Below, in pieces: positions 13,331 through 13,983 of a stretch of DNA of 13,983 bases; position 1 is the first letter of the stretch; each line of letters opens with the position of its first letter. This DNA comes from Arthrobacter sp. (GTDB lineage: Bacteria; Actinomycetota; Actinomycetes; Actinomycetales; Micrococcaceae). The translations under genes and the position numbers were made by a program. The stretch spans positions 1 through 13,983 of the forward strand of contig JASLBS010000055.1 in the NCBI GenBank assembly GCA_030146405.1, read 5' to 3'. The notes beneath the pieces were generated by a model. It was not told the DNA's origin, searched no databases, and saw nothing but the letters and a program-made list of their open reading frames with translations.

Positions 13331-13420
13331 ACATAGCCTCGGAACCGGTACGGGGCCATGCACCCGGGAGGTACGGACAGGTGGTCGGATCGTCCTCGTC
13401 CCGGCCCGTAGGGTGGAATC

Positions 13421-13983
13421 ATGGAATCGCCCATCGAGAGCTACCTGAAAATAGTCCACCGCGAGATCTCCGATCTGCGGGACGGGAAGCCGAACAGCAG
13501 CATCCCCGCCATGGCCAACGTGAACCCGGACAACTTCGGCATCTGCCTGACCACGGTGGACGGTTACATGTACGAGGTGGGCGACACCCGCGAGGAATTC
13601 AGCATCCAGTCCATCTCCAAGCCGTTCACCTACGGGTTGGCCCTCGCGGACCTGGGGTTGGAGGGGGTGGACGCGAAGGTGGACGTTGAACCCTCGGGTG
13701 ATTCCTTCAACGAGATATCCCTGGCCGAGGGGACCGGGCGCCCCTCGAACGCCATGATCAACGCCGGCGCGCTCACGGCCACCTCGCTGGTGCGCACCAG
13801 GGGCGGCAACAAGCGGTTCAAGCGCATCCTGAACACCTACTCCGAGTTCGCCGGCCGCCAGTTGAGCATCGACGAGGAGATCTACGCCTCCGAACTCGAG
13901 CACGGACACCGCAACCGCGCGCTGGCCTATCTCCTGCGGTCCTTCGACATCATCGAGGACGACCCCACACCGGTGATCGAGGA
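13421..13983 (+). CDS. glsA: Glutaminase, serine-dependent GlsA type (3' end outside window)
   Basis: The first 187 residues of a glutaminase that converts L-glutamine to L-glutamate and ammonia. The beta-lactamase-like SxxK catalytic pair is visible in FSIQSISKPFTYGLAL (S64, K67). The family also shows IPAMANVNPDNFGI (29-41), EPSGDSFNEI (90-99), GRPSNAMINAGAL (106-118) and an E-I-Y-x-S-E patch (153-158), all as in E. coli YbaS and B. subtilis YbgJ/YlaM. About 310 residues are usual, so roughly 60% is present; some actinobacterial members add STAS or cyclic-nucleotide-binding domains beyond the window. The ATG at 13421 has GGGTGG about 5 bases upstream. TAGGGT at 13409-13414 could be a -10 box giving a leaderless mRNA. 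It follows the two-helix membrane protein by 103 bp and may work with the upstream permease. Confidence 0.93.
   Translation, partial: MESPIESYLKIVHREISDLRDGKPNSSIPAMANVNPDNFGICLTTVDGYMYEVGDTREEFSIQSISKPFTYGLALADLGLEGVDAKVDVEPSGDSFNEISLAEGTGRPSNAMINAGALTATSLVRTRGGNKRFKRILNTYSEFAGRQLSIDEEIYASELEHGHRNRALAYLLRSFDIIEDDPTPVIE

Overview
The window is a compact, high-GC stretch of actinobacterial chromosome. GC-rich third positions, GTG and TTG starts, GGAG/AAGGA-type ribosome binding sites and the look of the proteins (an Rv0805-like phosphodiesterase, a DoxX-type small membrane protein, an SRAP protein, a DUF1275 protein) suggest Micrococcales, probably the Arthrobacter/Citricoccus/Micrococcus group. 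The genus is an inference. There are no rRNA or tRNA genes, insertion sequences, CRISPR arrays or phage genes. No intergenic gap exceeds about 270 bp.

Left part (1-5159). An unidentified C-terminal gene fragment converges on a class III cyclic-nucleotide phosphodiesterase of the CpdA/Rv0805 type. After a 265-bp divergent gap holding a striking hairpin/palindrome come a DoxX-like membrane protein, a strong hairpin, and a YedK/HMCES-type SRAP protein that shields abasic-site DNA. A small conserved-looking unknown protein converges on the SRAP gene. It is divergent from an MBL-fold hydrolase, which is followed by a two-HKD phospholipase D/cardiolipin synthase-like membrane enzyme.

Middle (5119-10215). 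A likely ggt-gntR operon on the minus strand encodes a gamma-glutamyltransferase-family protein and a GntR/FCD regulator. It is divergent from a DUF1275 membrane protein followed 4 bp later by a CPBP (CAAX/Abi-type) intramembrane protease with a roughly 200-residue Pro-rich tail. The divergent ggt/DUF1275 gap is unusually AT-rich. It carries two near-copies of an ATTGTATACAAT-like palindrome, 31 bp apart and placed over candidate promoters on both strands. This is the clearest regulatory circuit in the window: the GntR protein probably controls its own operon and the divergent membrane-gene pair.

Right part (10234-13983). A pentapeptide-repeat protein converges on the CPBP gene. An APC-family amino acid permease has a perfect 9-bp hairpin in its leader. 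It is followed by a small two-helix membrane protein with a long disordered N-terminus and by the 5' part of a serine-type glutaminase. The permease/glutaminase pairing recalls E. coli ybaS-ybaT and suggests glutamine/glutamate handling, possibly in pH or nitrogen balance.

Most genes belong to known families. I found no convincing new multi-gene system. The most checkable leads are the GntR operator pair, the glutamyl-binding motif missing from the GGT-like protein, the CPBP protease with its long tail, and several unexplained inverted repeats.
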